Source: an uncultured Collinsella sp.
Lineage (GTDB): Bacteria > Actinomycetota > Coriobacteriia > Coriobacteriales > Coriobacteriaceae
Assembly (NCBI GenBank): GCA_959604825.1
Contig: CAUHCN010000001.1
Location: 157,445-221,444 of the forward strand
Direction of reading: 5' to 3'
DNA length: 64,000 bases
Below, piece after piece: positions 41,033 to 49,579 of the stretch (positions are counted from its first letter, which is position 1; every line of letters begins with the position of its first letter). The notes below the pieces were generated by a model. That model searched no databases and was not told the origin of the DNA. It saw nothing but the letters and a program-made list of their open reading frames with translations. Made by a program: the position numbers and the translations under genes.

Positions 41033-41689
41033 GTGAACGAGACCGTACGTCGCTTTTTGCCGATGGTCGATTTCCTGGAGCAGATACTCGGTAAGAACAG
41101 CGAGATCGTCCTGCACGATTTCTCGGATCCCGACCACGCCATCGTCGATATTCGCAACGGCATCGTGAGCGGCCGCAAGGTCGGCGGTCCCGCCACCGAT
41201 CTGGCGCTCAAGATCATGCACGACCCCAAGTATCGCGACCTGCCGTTTATTACGGGCTACGAGGGGCGCGGTGCCGGTGGCAAGACGTTGGAGTCCGCGA
41301 CGTTCTTTATCCGCGAAAATGACGAGATCGTCGGTATGCTCTGCGTCAACACCGACCTCTCGACCGTACGCTCCATCAACGCCATGGCGCAGCAGCTCAT
41401 GGCGTGCTTCGACGCAGCGCCGACGCGCACGGAGCCCGCCCCTATCGAGGTCGAAAGCCTTTCGGAGTCCACCCAGGAGCTCATCGACCGCAGCATTGCC
41501 GAGTTGCTGAGCGCGCGCGGGCTGGATGTAGCGTCGCTTGGCCAGAGCGACCGCGTGGACGTCATTCGCCACCTCAACGGCAACGGCGTGTTTATGCTCA
41601 AGGGCGCCGTGGCCTGCGCCGCCACCGCGCTGGGCATCTCGGAGCCCAGCGTCTACCGCTACCTGCAAAAAGTTCGCAAGGAGGGCTAA
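41033..41689 (+). CDS. YheO/DauR-type transcriptional regulator, second copy
   Basis: 218 aa, GTG start at 41033 with AAAGGAG seven nt upstream. The PAS-like half has NSEIVLHDFSDPDHAIVDI, NGIVSGRKVGGPATD and SATFFIRENDEIVGMLCVN; the C-terminal helix-turn-helix is FMLKGAVACAATALGISEPSVYRYLQK. Same architecture as the regulator at 14407 but clearly diverged. It is divergent from the purine permease operon, which it probably controls. A strong terminator follows. Confidence 0.85.
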   Translation: MNETVRRFLPMVDFLEQILGKNSEIVLHDFSDPDHAIVDIRNGIVSGRKVGGPATDLALKIMHDPKYRDLPFITGYEGRGAGGKTLESATFFIRENDEIVGMLCVNTDLSTVRSINAMAQQLMACFDAAPTRTEPAPIEVESLSESTQELIDRSIAELLSARGLDVASLGQSDRVDVIRHLNGNGVFMLKGAVACAATALGISEPSVYRYLQKVRKEG

Positions 41690-41743
41690 ACGTGATCCCT
41701 TGGGGACGAAGGGAAACGGATCATTTTTGTCGCATCGCTTGAC

Positions 41744-41782
41744 AAAAGACCCTGCAGCTCGCACGCGCTGCAGGGTCTTTTT
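41744..41782. terminator. Bidirectional intrinsic terminator
   Basis: AAAAGACCCTGCAGC pairs with GCTGCAGGGTCTTTT across an 8-nt loop, followed by T on the plus strand and preceded by A, so it can serve the regulator (plus) and ridA (minus), which converge here. Confidence 0.9.
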
Positions 41783-41811
41783 GCATGTCATGTTTAGTTG
41801 TTACCAACACC

Positions 41812-42189
41812 TTAGAGAGCGGCGACAACCTCGATCTCGACCAGACCGCCAGCCGGAAGAGCGGCAACCTGGAAAGCGCTGCGCGCGGGGAACGGGGCCT
41901 CGAACTTGGAGGCGTAGATCTCGTTTACGGCAGCGAAGTCGGCAATGTCAGCCAGGTAGACTGTGGTCTTGACGACATCGGCAAAGGTGGCGCCGGCAGC
42001 GGTCAGCAGAGCCTCGACATTAGCAAGGGACTGCTTAGCCTGGGCCTCGACACCCTCGGGCAGCTTGCCGGTCGCGGGATCGATGCCCAGCTGGCCGGAC
42101 AGAAACACCATGTTGCCAGTCTGGATACCAGGGGAATACGGGCCGATGGCTGCGGGTGCGTTATCGGAAGACACGACGGTCTTGCTCAT
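41812..42189 (-). CDS. ridA: RidA family enamine/imine deaminase
   Basis: 125 aa. RidA hydrolyses reactive 2-aminoacrylate-type enamines made by PLP enzymes. The signature is GPYSPGIQTGNMVFLSGQLG with the C-terminal ARSAFQVAALPAGGLVEIE (catalytic Arg region). The start at 42189 follows AAGGAG. Its presence fits YgeX, whose diaminopropionate lyase reaction passes through aminoacrylate. The upstream gap (42190-42487) contains no gene. Confidence 0.93.
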   Translation of the reverse strand: MSKTVVSSDNAPAAIGPYSPGIQTGNMVFLSGQLGIDPATGKLPEGVEAQAKQSLANVEALLTAAGATFADVVKTTVYLADIADFAAVNEIYASKFEAPFPARSAFQVAALPAGGLVEIEVVAAL

Positions 42190-42487
42190 GTTTTTCTCCT
42201 TACAAGTAAAAGGGAACGGGAGCGCGGCGTTCACACCGGGAGGCACAGTTCGGTCTGAACACCGCGCTTGATTGGGATAGTACTCAAGGTTTCCGCGCGA
42301 TGCAAGATTATTATCACGTTGCGAGAATATTTTATCGCCCAACGGTTTCCCCGGACCGCTGAACGGTTCTCATGTGAAGCAGCCAGTCCAAGCTGCTGAA
42401 GACTTTATCCCGCTTAGAGCACGGGCATCGCCTGCCGCGACGGCACCACTATACTTTTGAGTATCTGAGCATTTTGAAAGGCAGGAT

Positions 42488-44983
42488 ATGACCGCAACCG
42501 CCAGTCGAACCACCAACCGCAGACCCGAACTCTTGGCGCCCGCCGGAGGCCCGGAGCCCTTTGCCGCCGCGCTCGCCGCCGGGGCAGACGCCATCTACTG
42601 CGGCATGGGCAGCTTCAACGCACGCCGCAAGGCCACCAACTTTACCGACGAGGCCTTTGAGCAGGCCTGCCGCGCCGCGCATCTGGCCGGCTCGCGCGTC
42701 TACGTCACGGTCAACATCGTCATCAAGGAATCCGAGATGAGCGATGCGCTGCAGCTCATCCATCGCTGCTCCACGCTGGGCGCCGACGCCTTCATCATCC
42801 AGGACTGGGGCCTGTTCTTTGAGGTCAAGCGCACGATGCCCGGCATCGAGACGCATATCTCGACCCAGGCGAACATCCACGACGACCGCGGAACCCTTTG
42901 GTGCCGCGAGCAGGGCGCCGACCGCGTGACCCTCTCGCGCGAGCTTTCCATCGACGAGATTGCCGCCATTCACGATGCCGCGCCCGATGTGGACCTTGAG
43001 GTCTTTAGCCATGGCGCCATCTGCTTTTGCTACTCTGGCCTGTGTCTGCTTTCGAGCTTTGCCATGGCGGGACGATCGGCCAACCGTGGCATGTGCGCCC
43101 AGCCCTGCCGCTTGCCCTACGAGCTGATCGACGAGAACGGTCGCTCGCTCTCCCCTGCCGGTCGCGAGCGCGCGCTGTGCCCGCGTGACACCAACACTTC
43201 ACAACTTGTTCGCCGCCTGTATGACGCCGGCGCCGCGTCGCTCAAGCTCGAGGGCCGCATGAAGGCGCCCGATTACGTGTATTCCATCGTCGACGTGTAT
43301 CGTCATCAGATTGATGACATGCTGGCCGGAACCACCGTTGCCAAGGACGAGAAAGACGCCCGCCAGCGCCAGCTCAAGCGCTGCTTTAACCGCGACTTTA
43401 CGCACGCCTATCAGGACGGCACCTCGGGCGACGAGATGATGAGCTATGAGCGTTCCAACAACCGCGGCCAGATCGTGGGCACGGTGCTGGGCAGCCGCCC
43501 GGCCAACCGCGATGTGCGCGGCCTCAAGCCCGACGACCGCCGTCGCCGCGCCGCCATCGCCCGTATTGAGCTGTTTGAGCCCGTGGGCAAGGGCGACCTG
43601 CTGGAGCTTCGCCACGATAACGAGTTTGACCAGTTCCTGACCACCATTGCCGCCGATGATGCCGCAGCCGGTGAAGTCATCGAATGTCGCGTACCCCGCA
43701 GCATGCCCGAGGGCTGCCGCGTCCGCGTGATTCGCAGTCAGCGTGCCATCGACGCCGCCGGCGCCGCGCTCAAGCGCGATGTGCTGCGCCGCCGAGCTGT
43801 TGATGTGTCCGTCGTGGCGCGTCTGGGCGAGCCGTTTACCGTTACGCTCACCTGCTGCGACGACCCTTCGCTTACGGCCACGGCCACGGGCTTTACCGTC
43901 GAAGCCGCCAAGACCCGTGCGGTCGAGGCGTCCGATCTGGTTGAGCACGTCGGCCGCATGGGTTCCTCTCCCTTTGAGGCTGCGAGCTTTGAGGTGGCGC
44001 TCGATGAGGGCTGTGGCATGGGTTTCTCCGCCGTACATAAGGTGCGCGCCGCCGCTTGCAAGGCGCTGGAAGAGGCCATTCTGGCGCCGTACGCGGAGCG
44101 CGCGAAAACGCTCGAGCTGCCGGCGATTGTCACCAGTGATTCCCGCCCCGCGCCCGAGCACTACCGCGACGAGCCGCAGATCTGCGCCACCGTCACCTCG
44201 CTCGAGGCCGCCGAGGCAGCGCGGGCGGAGGGTGCAACGCGCATCTACATGACCACCGACGCGCTCGATGCGGCCAAGCTCTCCCCCGCCGATACGTTTG
44301 AGCAGGGCATCGTACCCGTGCTCGATGAGGTCTGCCGCGCCGTTGACCACGTCCGCGTTGACCCATGGGTTGTTGCCGGCGCCACGGTCGCTATTGGCAA
44401 CATCTCTGAGCTTGCCCTGGCCGCCCAGGTTGGCGCCACGGCCGAGATTCGCTCTTGCCTGCCGGTGCACAACACGCCCTGCATGGAGGCGCTTGCCGAG
44501 CGCGGAGCCGGTGCGTTTTGGCTCTCGCCCGAGATCACGCTCGACGAGATTATCTCGCTCGGCACCGCCGCGCCCGCGGCTCTGGGCATCACCGTCTTTG
44601 GCCGCCCGCGCGTCATGACAAGCGAGCATTGCATTCTGCAGGTTGCCAACGGCTGCATCCACGATTGTGCCAACTGCCGCCTGCGTGCCCGCAAGCTCTC
44701 GCTCAAGAATATCGACGGCAAGGTCATGCCGGTGCGTACCGACATCCACGGCCGCTCACGCCTGTACGACGCCTACCCCATCGACCTCACGCCGCAAGTT
44801 CCGCAGCTGCTCGATGCCGGCGTGCGCCGTCTTATGGTCGACGGAACCTTGCTCGAGGCCGATGAGATTGGCCGTGCCGTCGCTCGCGTCCGTCGCGCTG
44901 TCGAGGCGGCTCAAGCCGGCCGCAAGCCGGCCGCCCGCCTGCGCGGCGCCACCTCGGGCTGCATGTTTGTGGGAATTAGCTAA
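42488..44983 (+). CDS. U32 family peptidase-like protein with DUF3656 (RlhA-like)
   Basis: 831 aa. The U32 core is ELLAPAGGPEPFAAALAAGADAIYCG, with CFCYSGLCLLSSFAMAGRSANRGMCAQPCR (the Cys set expected to bind an Fe-S cluster) and LKLEGRMKAPDYVYSIVDVYR. A long C-terminal region with DUF3656-like sequence and CIHDCANCRLRARK follows. E. coli RlhA of this type hydroxylates 23S rRNA C2501, so an RNA-modification role is likelier than proteolysis. TATACT at 42450 is a possible -10 box. It is followed 15 nt later by a pseudouridine synthase. Confidence 0.85.
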   Translation: MTATASRTTNRRPELLAPAGGPEPFAAALAAGADAIYCGMGSFNARRKATNFTDEAFEQACRAAHLAGSRVYVTVNIVIKESEMSDALQLIHRCSTLGADAFIIQDWGLFFEVKRTMPGIETHISTQANIHDDRGTLWCREQGADRVTLSRELSIDEIAAIHDAAPDVDLEVFSHGAICFCYSGLCLLSSFAMAGRSANRGMCAQPCRLPYELIDENGRSLSPAGRERALCPRDTNTSQLVRRLYDAGAASLKLEGRMKAPDYVYSIVDVYRHQIDDMLAGTTVAKDEKDARQRQLKRCFNRDFTHAYQDGTSGDEMMSYERSNNRGQIVGTVLGSRPANRDVRGLKPDDRRRRAAIARIELFEPVGKGDLLELRHDNEFDQFLTTIAADDAAAGEVIECRVPRSMPEGCRVRVIRSQRAIDAAGAALKRDVLRRRAVDVSVVARLGEPFTVTLTCCDDPSLTATATGFTVEAAKTRAVEASDLVEHVGRMGSSPFEAASFEVALDEGCGMGFSAVHKVRAAACKALEEAILAPYAERAKTLELPAIVTSDSRPAPEHYRDEPQICATVTSLEAAEAARAEGATRIYMTTDALDAAKLSPADTFEQGIVPVLDEVCRAVDHVRVDPWVVAGATVAIGNISELALAAQVGATAEIRSCLPVHNTPCMEALAERGAGAFWLSPEITLDEIISLGTAAPAALGITVFGRPRVMTSEHCILQVANGCIHDCANCRLRARKLSLKNIDGKVMPVRTDIHGRSRLYDAYPIDLTPQVPQLLDAGVRRLMVDGTLLEADEIGRAVARVRRAVEAAQAGRKPAARLRGATSGCMFVGIS

Positions 44984-44998
44984 CCGAAAGGCTTACAC

Positions 44999-45658
44999 GT
45001 GAACGAAGAACCTCAAGTCCTCTACTGCGACGCCTGGCTCATGGCCATCGACAAGCCCGCCGGCATGATCGTCCACGGTGACGGCACCGGCGAGCGCACA
45101 CTTACCGACTACGCCAGCGACCTGCTGCTGGCGATGGGCGACGGCTTTGCCGCGACCGACATGCAGCCGCTCAATCGCCTGGACCGTGACACCACCGGCG
45201 TGGTGCTGTTCTCACTCGACAAGCAGACGCAGCCCGCCTTTGACCAGATGATCATCGACCACGCGTTCGAAAAGCACTACCTGGCGCTCGCCGAGGGCAA
45301 GATCGACTGGAACGAAAAGCTCATCGACAAGCCCATCGCCCGCGACCGTCACGACAGCCGAAAGATGCGCGTCGGCGCCAGCGGCAAGCCGTCTCAAACG
45401 CGCGTGAAGGTGCTCAAGCGTCTTAAGAGCCGCCGCGGCCTGCCCACGCGCTCGTATATCGATGTCGAGCTGCTCACCGGCCGCAAACACCAGATTCGCG
45501 TGCACCTGGCGAGCGAGCGCCATCCCCTGGTGGGCGACGACCTGTACGGGACGCCGCGTCCTTGTGGCCTCATGCTCCACGCCCACAGCGTGTCCTTTAC
45601 GCATCCCGTAACCGGCGAGCACATCCACATCGAAGCCCCCTGCCCCTGGGAGCCCTAA
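44999..45658 (+). CDS. RluA family pseudouridine synthase
   Basis: 219 aa, GTG start with GAAAGG upstream. The catalytic Asp lies in PLNRLDRDTTGVVLFS and the family C-terminal motif is LLTGRKHQIRVHLASERHPLVGDDLYG. No S4 domain is present. It isomerises uridine in rRNA or tRNA; which site cannot be told. It is co-transcribed with the U32/RlhA-like gene, so both partners may modify ribosomal RNA. Confidence 0.9.
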   Translation: MNEEPQVLYCDAWLMAIDKPAGMIVHGDGTGERTLTDYASDLLLAMGDGFAATDMQPLNRLDRDTTGVVLFSLDKQTQPAFDQMIIDHAFEKHYLALAEGKIDWNEKLIDKPIARDRHDSRKMRVGASGKPSQTRVKVLKRLKSRRGLPTRSYIDVELLTGRKHQIRVHLASERHPLVGDDLYGTPRPCGLMLHAHSVSFTHPVTGEHIHIEAPCPWEP

Positions 45659-45697
45659 AACCTGCCAAAAAGGGACAGGTTTATTTTGGCAGGTTTT
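45657..45697 (+). terminator. Hairpin terminator after the pseudouridine synthase
   Basis: AAAACCTGCCAAAA (45657-45670) and its perfect complement (45684-45697) enclose a loop containing AGGGACAGG. The second arm ends in TTTT, which fits termination on the plus strand; the stem also ends in AAAA, so it could work in reverse. Confidence 0.65.
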
Positions 45698-45711
45698 ATC
45701 TGGACAAACGT

Positions 45712-45753
45712 CAAAACCACCACAAAGGTTCCTGCCCCTTCGCGGTGGTTTTG
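45712..45753. terminator. Second hairpin between convergent genes
   Basis: CAAAACCACC (45712-45721) pairs with GGTGGTTTTG (45744-45753). The loop contains AGGTTCCTGCCCCTT, the approximate complement of the loop of the preceding hairpin. It lies 22 nt after the DeoR regulator stop on the minus strand. Confidence 0.5.
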
Positions 45754-45774
45754 GCCTTAGCCCGTCCCTTGCTG

Positions 45775-46521
45775 TTAGACCGTGATGACGTTGTCCATTG
45801 CCCGGTACTTGGCAGGGACATCGCCTGCGGTAATAATCGTTGCGTCACGGAAGTCCGCGAACTTGACGGGCGCCACCATGCCAAATTTACTGGCGTCCGA
45901 GATTACGAAGCGCTTGGCCGTATGGCGCATCGAGATACGCTTTACTTGCGCCTCCTCGATATCGGGCGCCGTGAAGCCCTGCTCGGCGGCAATGCCGTTA
46001 GAGCCCCAAAAGCCACAGTTGAAGTTGTAGCGGTCTAAGGTTGCCAAGGCATCGGGGCCAACGAGCGCCTCGGTCTCGGGTTTGAGCTCGCCACCCAGCA
46101 CCACGGTACGCATGCCGCGCAAAGCAAGGCGTTGAGCATGGAGCACGGAATCGGTCACATAGGTGACATCTTCAAGGTGTGGAAGATGCTCGATGAGCCT
46201 GAGCGTCGTCGAACCCGAGTCGATGTATACAAAGCTCTCGGGCTCCACAAGTGCCGCCGCACGGGCGCAGATACGCTCCTTGTCGTCGTTATGGAGGTCG
46301 CTGCGCTCATTAAGCGTTAGGTCGCGCGTCACGTGCGCGCGCTCCAGACTTGTCGCGCCTCCGTGCACCTTGGCGATACGGTGTGCTCGGTCGAGCGTCT
46401 GCAGGTCGCGCCGAATGGTAGACGCCGTCACGCCCAGGGCTTCGGCAAGCTCCGGCACGGTAACCGAGCCGGTCTGCTGAACCATCGACACGATCGCGTT
46501 GAGCCTATCTTCCGCTAGCAT
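45775..46521 (-). CDS. DeoR family transcriptional regulator
   Basis: 248 aa. The N-terminal DeoR helix-turn-helix is RLNAIVSMVQQTGSVTVPELAEALGVTASTIRRDL, with KVHGGAT at its end. The C-terminal sugar-phosphate sensor has FVYIDSGSTTLRLIEHL and CGFWGSNGIAAEQGF. Such regulators answer phosphorylated sugars or polyols. It lies 3 nt after the oxidoreductase gene on the same strand and probably regulates it. Confidence 0.92.
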   Translation of the reverse strand: MLAEDRLNAIVSMVQQTGSVTVPELAEALGVTASTIRRDLQTLDRAHRIAKVHGGATSLERAHVTRDLTLNERSDLHNDDKERICARAAALVEPESFVYIDSGSTTLRLIEHLPHLEDVTYVTDSVLHAQRLALRGMRTVVLGGELKPETEALVGPDALATLDRYNFNCGFWGSNGIAAEQGFTAPDIEEAQVKRISMRHTAKRFVISDASKFGMVAPVKFADFRDATIITAGDVPAKYRAMDNVITV

Positions 46522-46524
46522 CGC

Positions 46525-47604
46525 TTACTCCTCCTCGGGGTACACGACTCCCCAGTCGGCGCGTAGCTTGGTCATCAGCTCCATAACATCAGAAGCATAG
46601 CCCAGAAGCTCACGCTTAGAGTCGTCGCCGGCAACGGCCTTCTCAAGATCGGCCATCTCATAGCAAAGGGCGTAAGCCTCGGTGCCGGCGTGGACCTCCT
46701 CGCGGTGGCCGTCCGCAGTCCACACGATAGTCGCGTGATCGGCGCGCGGATACTCGTTGACCTCGATATAGCACTTGTCAAAGCTGATGACCGAGCGCTT
46801 GGGCTGCTTGGAGTGAAGCGTAAGGCTCACGACGCCCAGCTGCTGCTCGGCATTGCGGCAGACGATGCCGCCCGCAACATCGACTCCAGTCTCGCAGGTG
46901 TTGCCTAGAGACACGACCTCGGCGGGCTGGCTCGCCATAAACAGGCGCATGACGGACAGGGCATACACACCAATATCGAGCATGGCACCGCCGGCAAGGT
47001 TGCGATTGTAGAAACGGTTAGTCAGGTCGCCGTACTCCTTGTAGCTACCAAAGTTGAGCTGAGCGAGGTTCATGCGGCCGAACTCGCCGGCATCCATGCG
47101 GCGACGCAGCTCTTGATACAAGGGCATGTGGAGCACCGTGGTAGCGTCCATAAGGACCACGTTGTGCTCGGCGGCAATGGCACGGGCCTCATCGAGTTCA
47201 GCGGAATTGAGGGTAATGGCCTTCTCGCAGAGCACGTGCTTGCCGGCCGCCAGGGCGGCGCGCAGATAGGTGATATGGGTGTTGTGCGGGGTGGTGATGT
47301 AGACGGCGTCGATGTCAGGATCGGCGTAGAGATCCTCAACCGCGTCATAGACCTTCTCGATGCCATACTGATCGGCAAAAGCCTGAGCCTTGGACAGCGT
47401 GCGGTTGGCAACGCCCGCAAGCTTGCGACCGGCAAGAGCGAGGGACTGGGCCATCTGGTTGGCGATAACGCCGCACCCGATCACAGCCCAACGAAGCTCG
47501 GGAGCCGTAAAGATATCATCGGGGAATGGCTTATCCTGGACCGAAGCGAACGCTGCCTTTGCGGCTGCCGCAGAGTCGAGTGGAGCCTGCTTGGAATCTG
47601 TCAT
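46525..47604 (-). CDS. Gfo/Idh/MocA family oxidoreductase
   Basis: 359 aa. The Rossmann start is RWAVIGCGVIANQMAQSLAL, and the catalytic/cofactor motif is GKHVLCEKAITLNSAEL with the usual EK lysine. The C-terminal part (FYNRNLAGGAMLDIGVYALS) is the family substrate domain. It is an NAD(P)-dependent dehydrogenase for a sugar or polyol; the substrate is not clear. It forms an operon with the DeoR regulator. Confidence 0.9.
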   Translation of the reverse strand: MTDSKQAPLDSAAAAKAAFASVQDKPFPDDIFTAPELRWAVIGCGVIANQMAQSLALAGRKLAGVANRTLSKAQAFADQYGIEKVYDAVEDLYADPDIDAVYITTPHNTHITYLRAALAAGKHVLCEKAITLNSAELDEARAIAAEHNVVLMDATTVLHMPLYQELRRRMDAGEFGRMNLAQLNFGSYKEYGDLTNRFYNRNLAGGAMLDIGVYALSVMRLFMASQPAEVVSLGNTCETGVDVAGGIVCRNAEQQLGVVSLTLHSKQPKRSVISFDKCYIEVNEYPRADHATIVWTADGHREEVHAGTEAYALCYEMADLEKAVAGDDSKRELLGYASDVMELMTKLRADWGVVYPEEE

Positions 47605-47885
47605 ATGTGCCTCCTATGTCATAGAACGTCTTGCATTTCTGACAGCTCTATATTCGCACAAACACGCGCGTCTATGCGCGTTTTTGCGTATCTCACCGCT
47701 AAACGGTCATTTTTGTCCCGAAAACGGCGCATCTATACGCATATTCACGCAATCCCACGCACGCAAATACGCACAAATGCGAACCGGTCATTGCTCAGAG
47801 ACAGGGGCTTATGCTTAGAACTCAAAAGACAGGATGATCCGCTTCGCCTCGTCGCTCATGGCGCGCTGCAGCTCTAAGGACCGTC
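47605..47885. other. Gap rich in short inverted motifs
   Basis: 281 nt upstream of the oxidoreductase operon. It holds its promoter and several TATGCGC/ATACGCA-type motifs between 47660 and 47785 that can pair with one another. No gene is supported. Confidence 0.4.
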
Positions 47886-47970
47886 CCAAACTGCCGACAG
47901 AAAAGGAACGTTCCAAACTGCCGACAGAAAAGGAACGTTCCAAACTGCAGACAGAAAAAGAACGTCCCCA
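47886..47970 (+). repeat. 27-bp tandem repeat, three copies
   Basis: CCAAACTG occurs at 47886, 47913 and 47940, exactly 27 bp apart, inside units that read CCAAACTGCCGACAGAAAA then GGAACGTT. The 27-bp unit is nine codons, so an open frame across it (47834-48025) repeats SKLPTEKER, but there is no ribosome-binding site and I do not call it a gene. Confidence 0.85.
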
Positions 47971-48090
47971 GGCGCCGGCATTTCAAGAGCACTCATTTAA
48001 GTCTGTCCCCAATGAGTGGGAGTAATCAGAGACCCTTTGCGAGGGAGGCCGGACGTGGCCTTCCTCGTTTTTATTCATGGACTTTAGTCC

Positions 48091-48276
48091 GTGCCGCGCG
48101 GCACGCGCGGCATAGAAAGCCACCCGCTCAGCGGGTGGAGGCCAATTTCCGCTACGCGACAAAAACCTTCCCCCTAGCATGAGGATTGTTCAGGTCATCA
48201 TACTAGGGGGAAGGTGATTGCTGTGGCCCAGAAAGCCAACAGCCTCGCGTACACGAAATGGCTGTGCAAGTACCGC
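48091..48276 (+). mobile_element. IS200-type element, 5' remnant only
   Basis: A GTG at 48214 opens AQKANSLAYTKWLCKYRI, the N-terminus of IS200/IS605 TnpA transposases, and the match stops near 48276. Upstream is the hairpin expected for IS200: CCTTCCCCCTAG (48166-48177) pairs perfectly with 48203-48214 and buries the ribosome-binding site and start. Two more hairpins (48091-48104; 48120-48138) resemble the element's left end. The catalytic HUH and Tyr parts are absent, so it is dead. Confidence 0.75.
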
Positions 48277-48500
48277 ATCGCACCGAGGTCAAGCTCATCG
48301 CCGCCATCGTCGAGAAGCACCCCAAGGTGCGCTTTGCCGCGAGCCGCACCTCGGCCCACGCCGACCTCTACGACCGTATGGAGCAGGCCCTGTGCGAGCG
48401 CGTGGCCAACGCGGTGGAGGTCGTCCGCTCCGACATCAGCCCCGCGCTTCTTGTCCACACCGGTCCAAACCTCGTGGGTGTGGCGGTCCAGGGACTCTAG
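48261..48500 (+). pseudogene. degV family 3' fragment
   Basis: The frame gives EVKLIAAIVEKHPKVRFAAS and ends EVVRSDISPALLVHTGPNLVGVAVQGL, the C-terminal end of DegV fatty-acid-binding proteins (SPVLGVHTGPG-type). The other ~200 residues are missing and replaced by the IS200 5' remnant. The fragment ends just before a strong terminator, probably the original degV terminator. Confidence 0.65.
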
Positions 48501-48533
48501 CGGAGGCGGGGCGTCCTGCCCAAAAACAAATGC

Positions 48534-48583
48534 AAAAGACGAGCACTTCTTGCCGCTCAATTGGCAAGAAGCGCTCGTCTTTT
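48534..48583. terminator. Strong bidirectional terminator
   Basis: AAAAGACGAGC and CTTCTTGCC pair with GGCAAGAAG and GCTCGTCTTTT, a stem of about 20 bp with one mismatch and an 8-nt loop. It can end the degV remnant (plus) and the fructoside operon (minus), whose last gene stops at 48616. Confidence 0.9.
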
Positions 48584-48615
48584 CTTAACGCGTTGTATGG
48601 CGGAGAGAGCGCAAG

Positions 48616-49500
48616 TTACGCGAGCGCCCTTCTTGCCAGCTCGGCCGCGCCGAGGATTCCTTGGTCGCCGCCGCAGCCCGGGGCGCAGATGTAGCTCTCC
48701 ATGTCCTTAAGCTCGGCGGTCTGGATGTAGCCACCCAGATATTCGAGGGTCTTCTTGCGGACGATGCCGTAGAGCTGCTCCTGGTGCATCACGCCGCCGC
48801 CGAGGACGATGCGGCGAGGCGAGTACATGAGCACGAGGTTCGCGCACATCTGCCCCAGATAATCCCCCTCGAGCGCCCACACCTCATCGTTGTCCGCGAG
48901 CTCGGCCGCGGGCTTTCCCCAGCGCGCGGCGATGGCGGGGCCGGAGGCGAGCCCCTCGAGACAGCTCGCGTGGCTCGGGCAGACGCAGCGTCCCTCCTCG
49001 GTGGGACGGGTCCTTACCAGCATGTGACCGGCCTCGGGGTGCAGCATACCGTGAAGGAGTCTGCCCGCGCACATGACGCCCGCGCCCACGCCGGTGCCGA
49101 TGGTCACGTAGACGGCGTCCTCGAGCCCCTTGCAGCAGCCGAAGACCACTTCGCCGAGGCAGGCAACGTTAACGTCCGTGTCGTAGGCCACCGGAATCCC
49201 GAGGTCGTCGGCGAACGCGGCGCGAAGACCATGGCCTCGCCACGCGAGCTTGGGCGTCTGGAGGATGGAGCCGTAGCGCTCGTCGTTGGGGTCGACGCAG
49301 GTCGGGCCGAAGGCGCCGATGCCCAACGCGTCCACATCGCGGGCGGTGAACCACTCGATCATCTGCGGGACGGTCTCGGCGGGCGTAAGCGTCGGGGTCT
49401 CCATACGGTCGAGGACCTCGCCGTCGCCGGACACCACGGCACAGACCATCTTAGTCCCGCCGGCTTCGAGGGCGCCGAGCCTCATTTGCTTTTCGCTCAT
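48616..49500 (-). CDS. ROK family sugar kinase, fructokinase-like
   Basis: 294 aa. The ATP site is LGALEAGGTKMVCAVVSGDG, and the ROK zinc motif is GHMLVRTRPTEEGRCVCPSHASCLEGLASGPA (His and three Cys). The catalytic Asp lies in VAYDTDVNVACLGE. The sequence is closest by eye to ROK fructokinases. It is the last gene of the LevR-PTS-GH172 operon and would phosphorylate free fructose (or a related sugar) released inside the cell. Confidence 0.85.
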   Translation of the reverse strand: MSEKQMRLGALEAGGTKMVCAVVSGDGEVLDRMETPTLTPAETVPQMIEWFTARDVDALGIGAFGPTCVDPNDERYGSILQTPKLAWRGHGLRAAFADDLGIPVAYDTDVNVACLGEVVFGCCKGLEDAVYVTIGTGVGAGVMCAGRLLHGMLHPEAGHMLVRTRPTEEGRCVCPSHASCLEGLASGPAIAARWGKPAAELADNDEVWALEGDYLGQMCANLVLMYSPRRIVLGGGVMHQEQLYGIVRKKTLEYLGGYIQTAELKDMESYICAPGCGGDQGILGAAELARRALA

Positions 49501-49579
49501 GTGATCCTCCTTACAAAGGGACGCCCGCAGTCATGGTCAACCGCGGGCGCCCATAACGTTGGCTTGTTTCGAGGCGACC

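Noticed and set aside
47834..48025. 63-aa protein with SKLPTEKER repeats
   Set aside because: Caused by the 27-bp tandem repeat; no ribosome-binding site and no homologue known to me.
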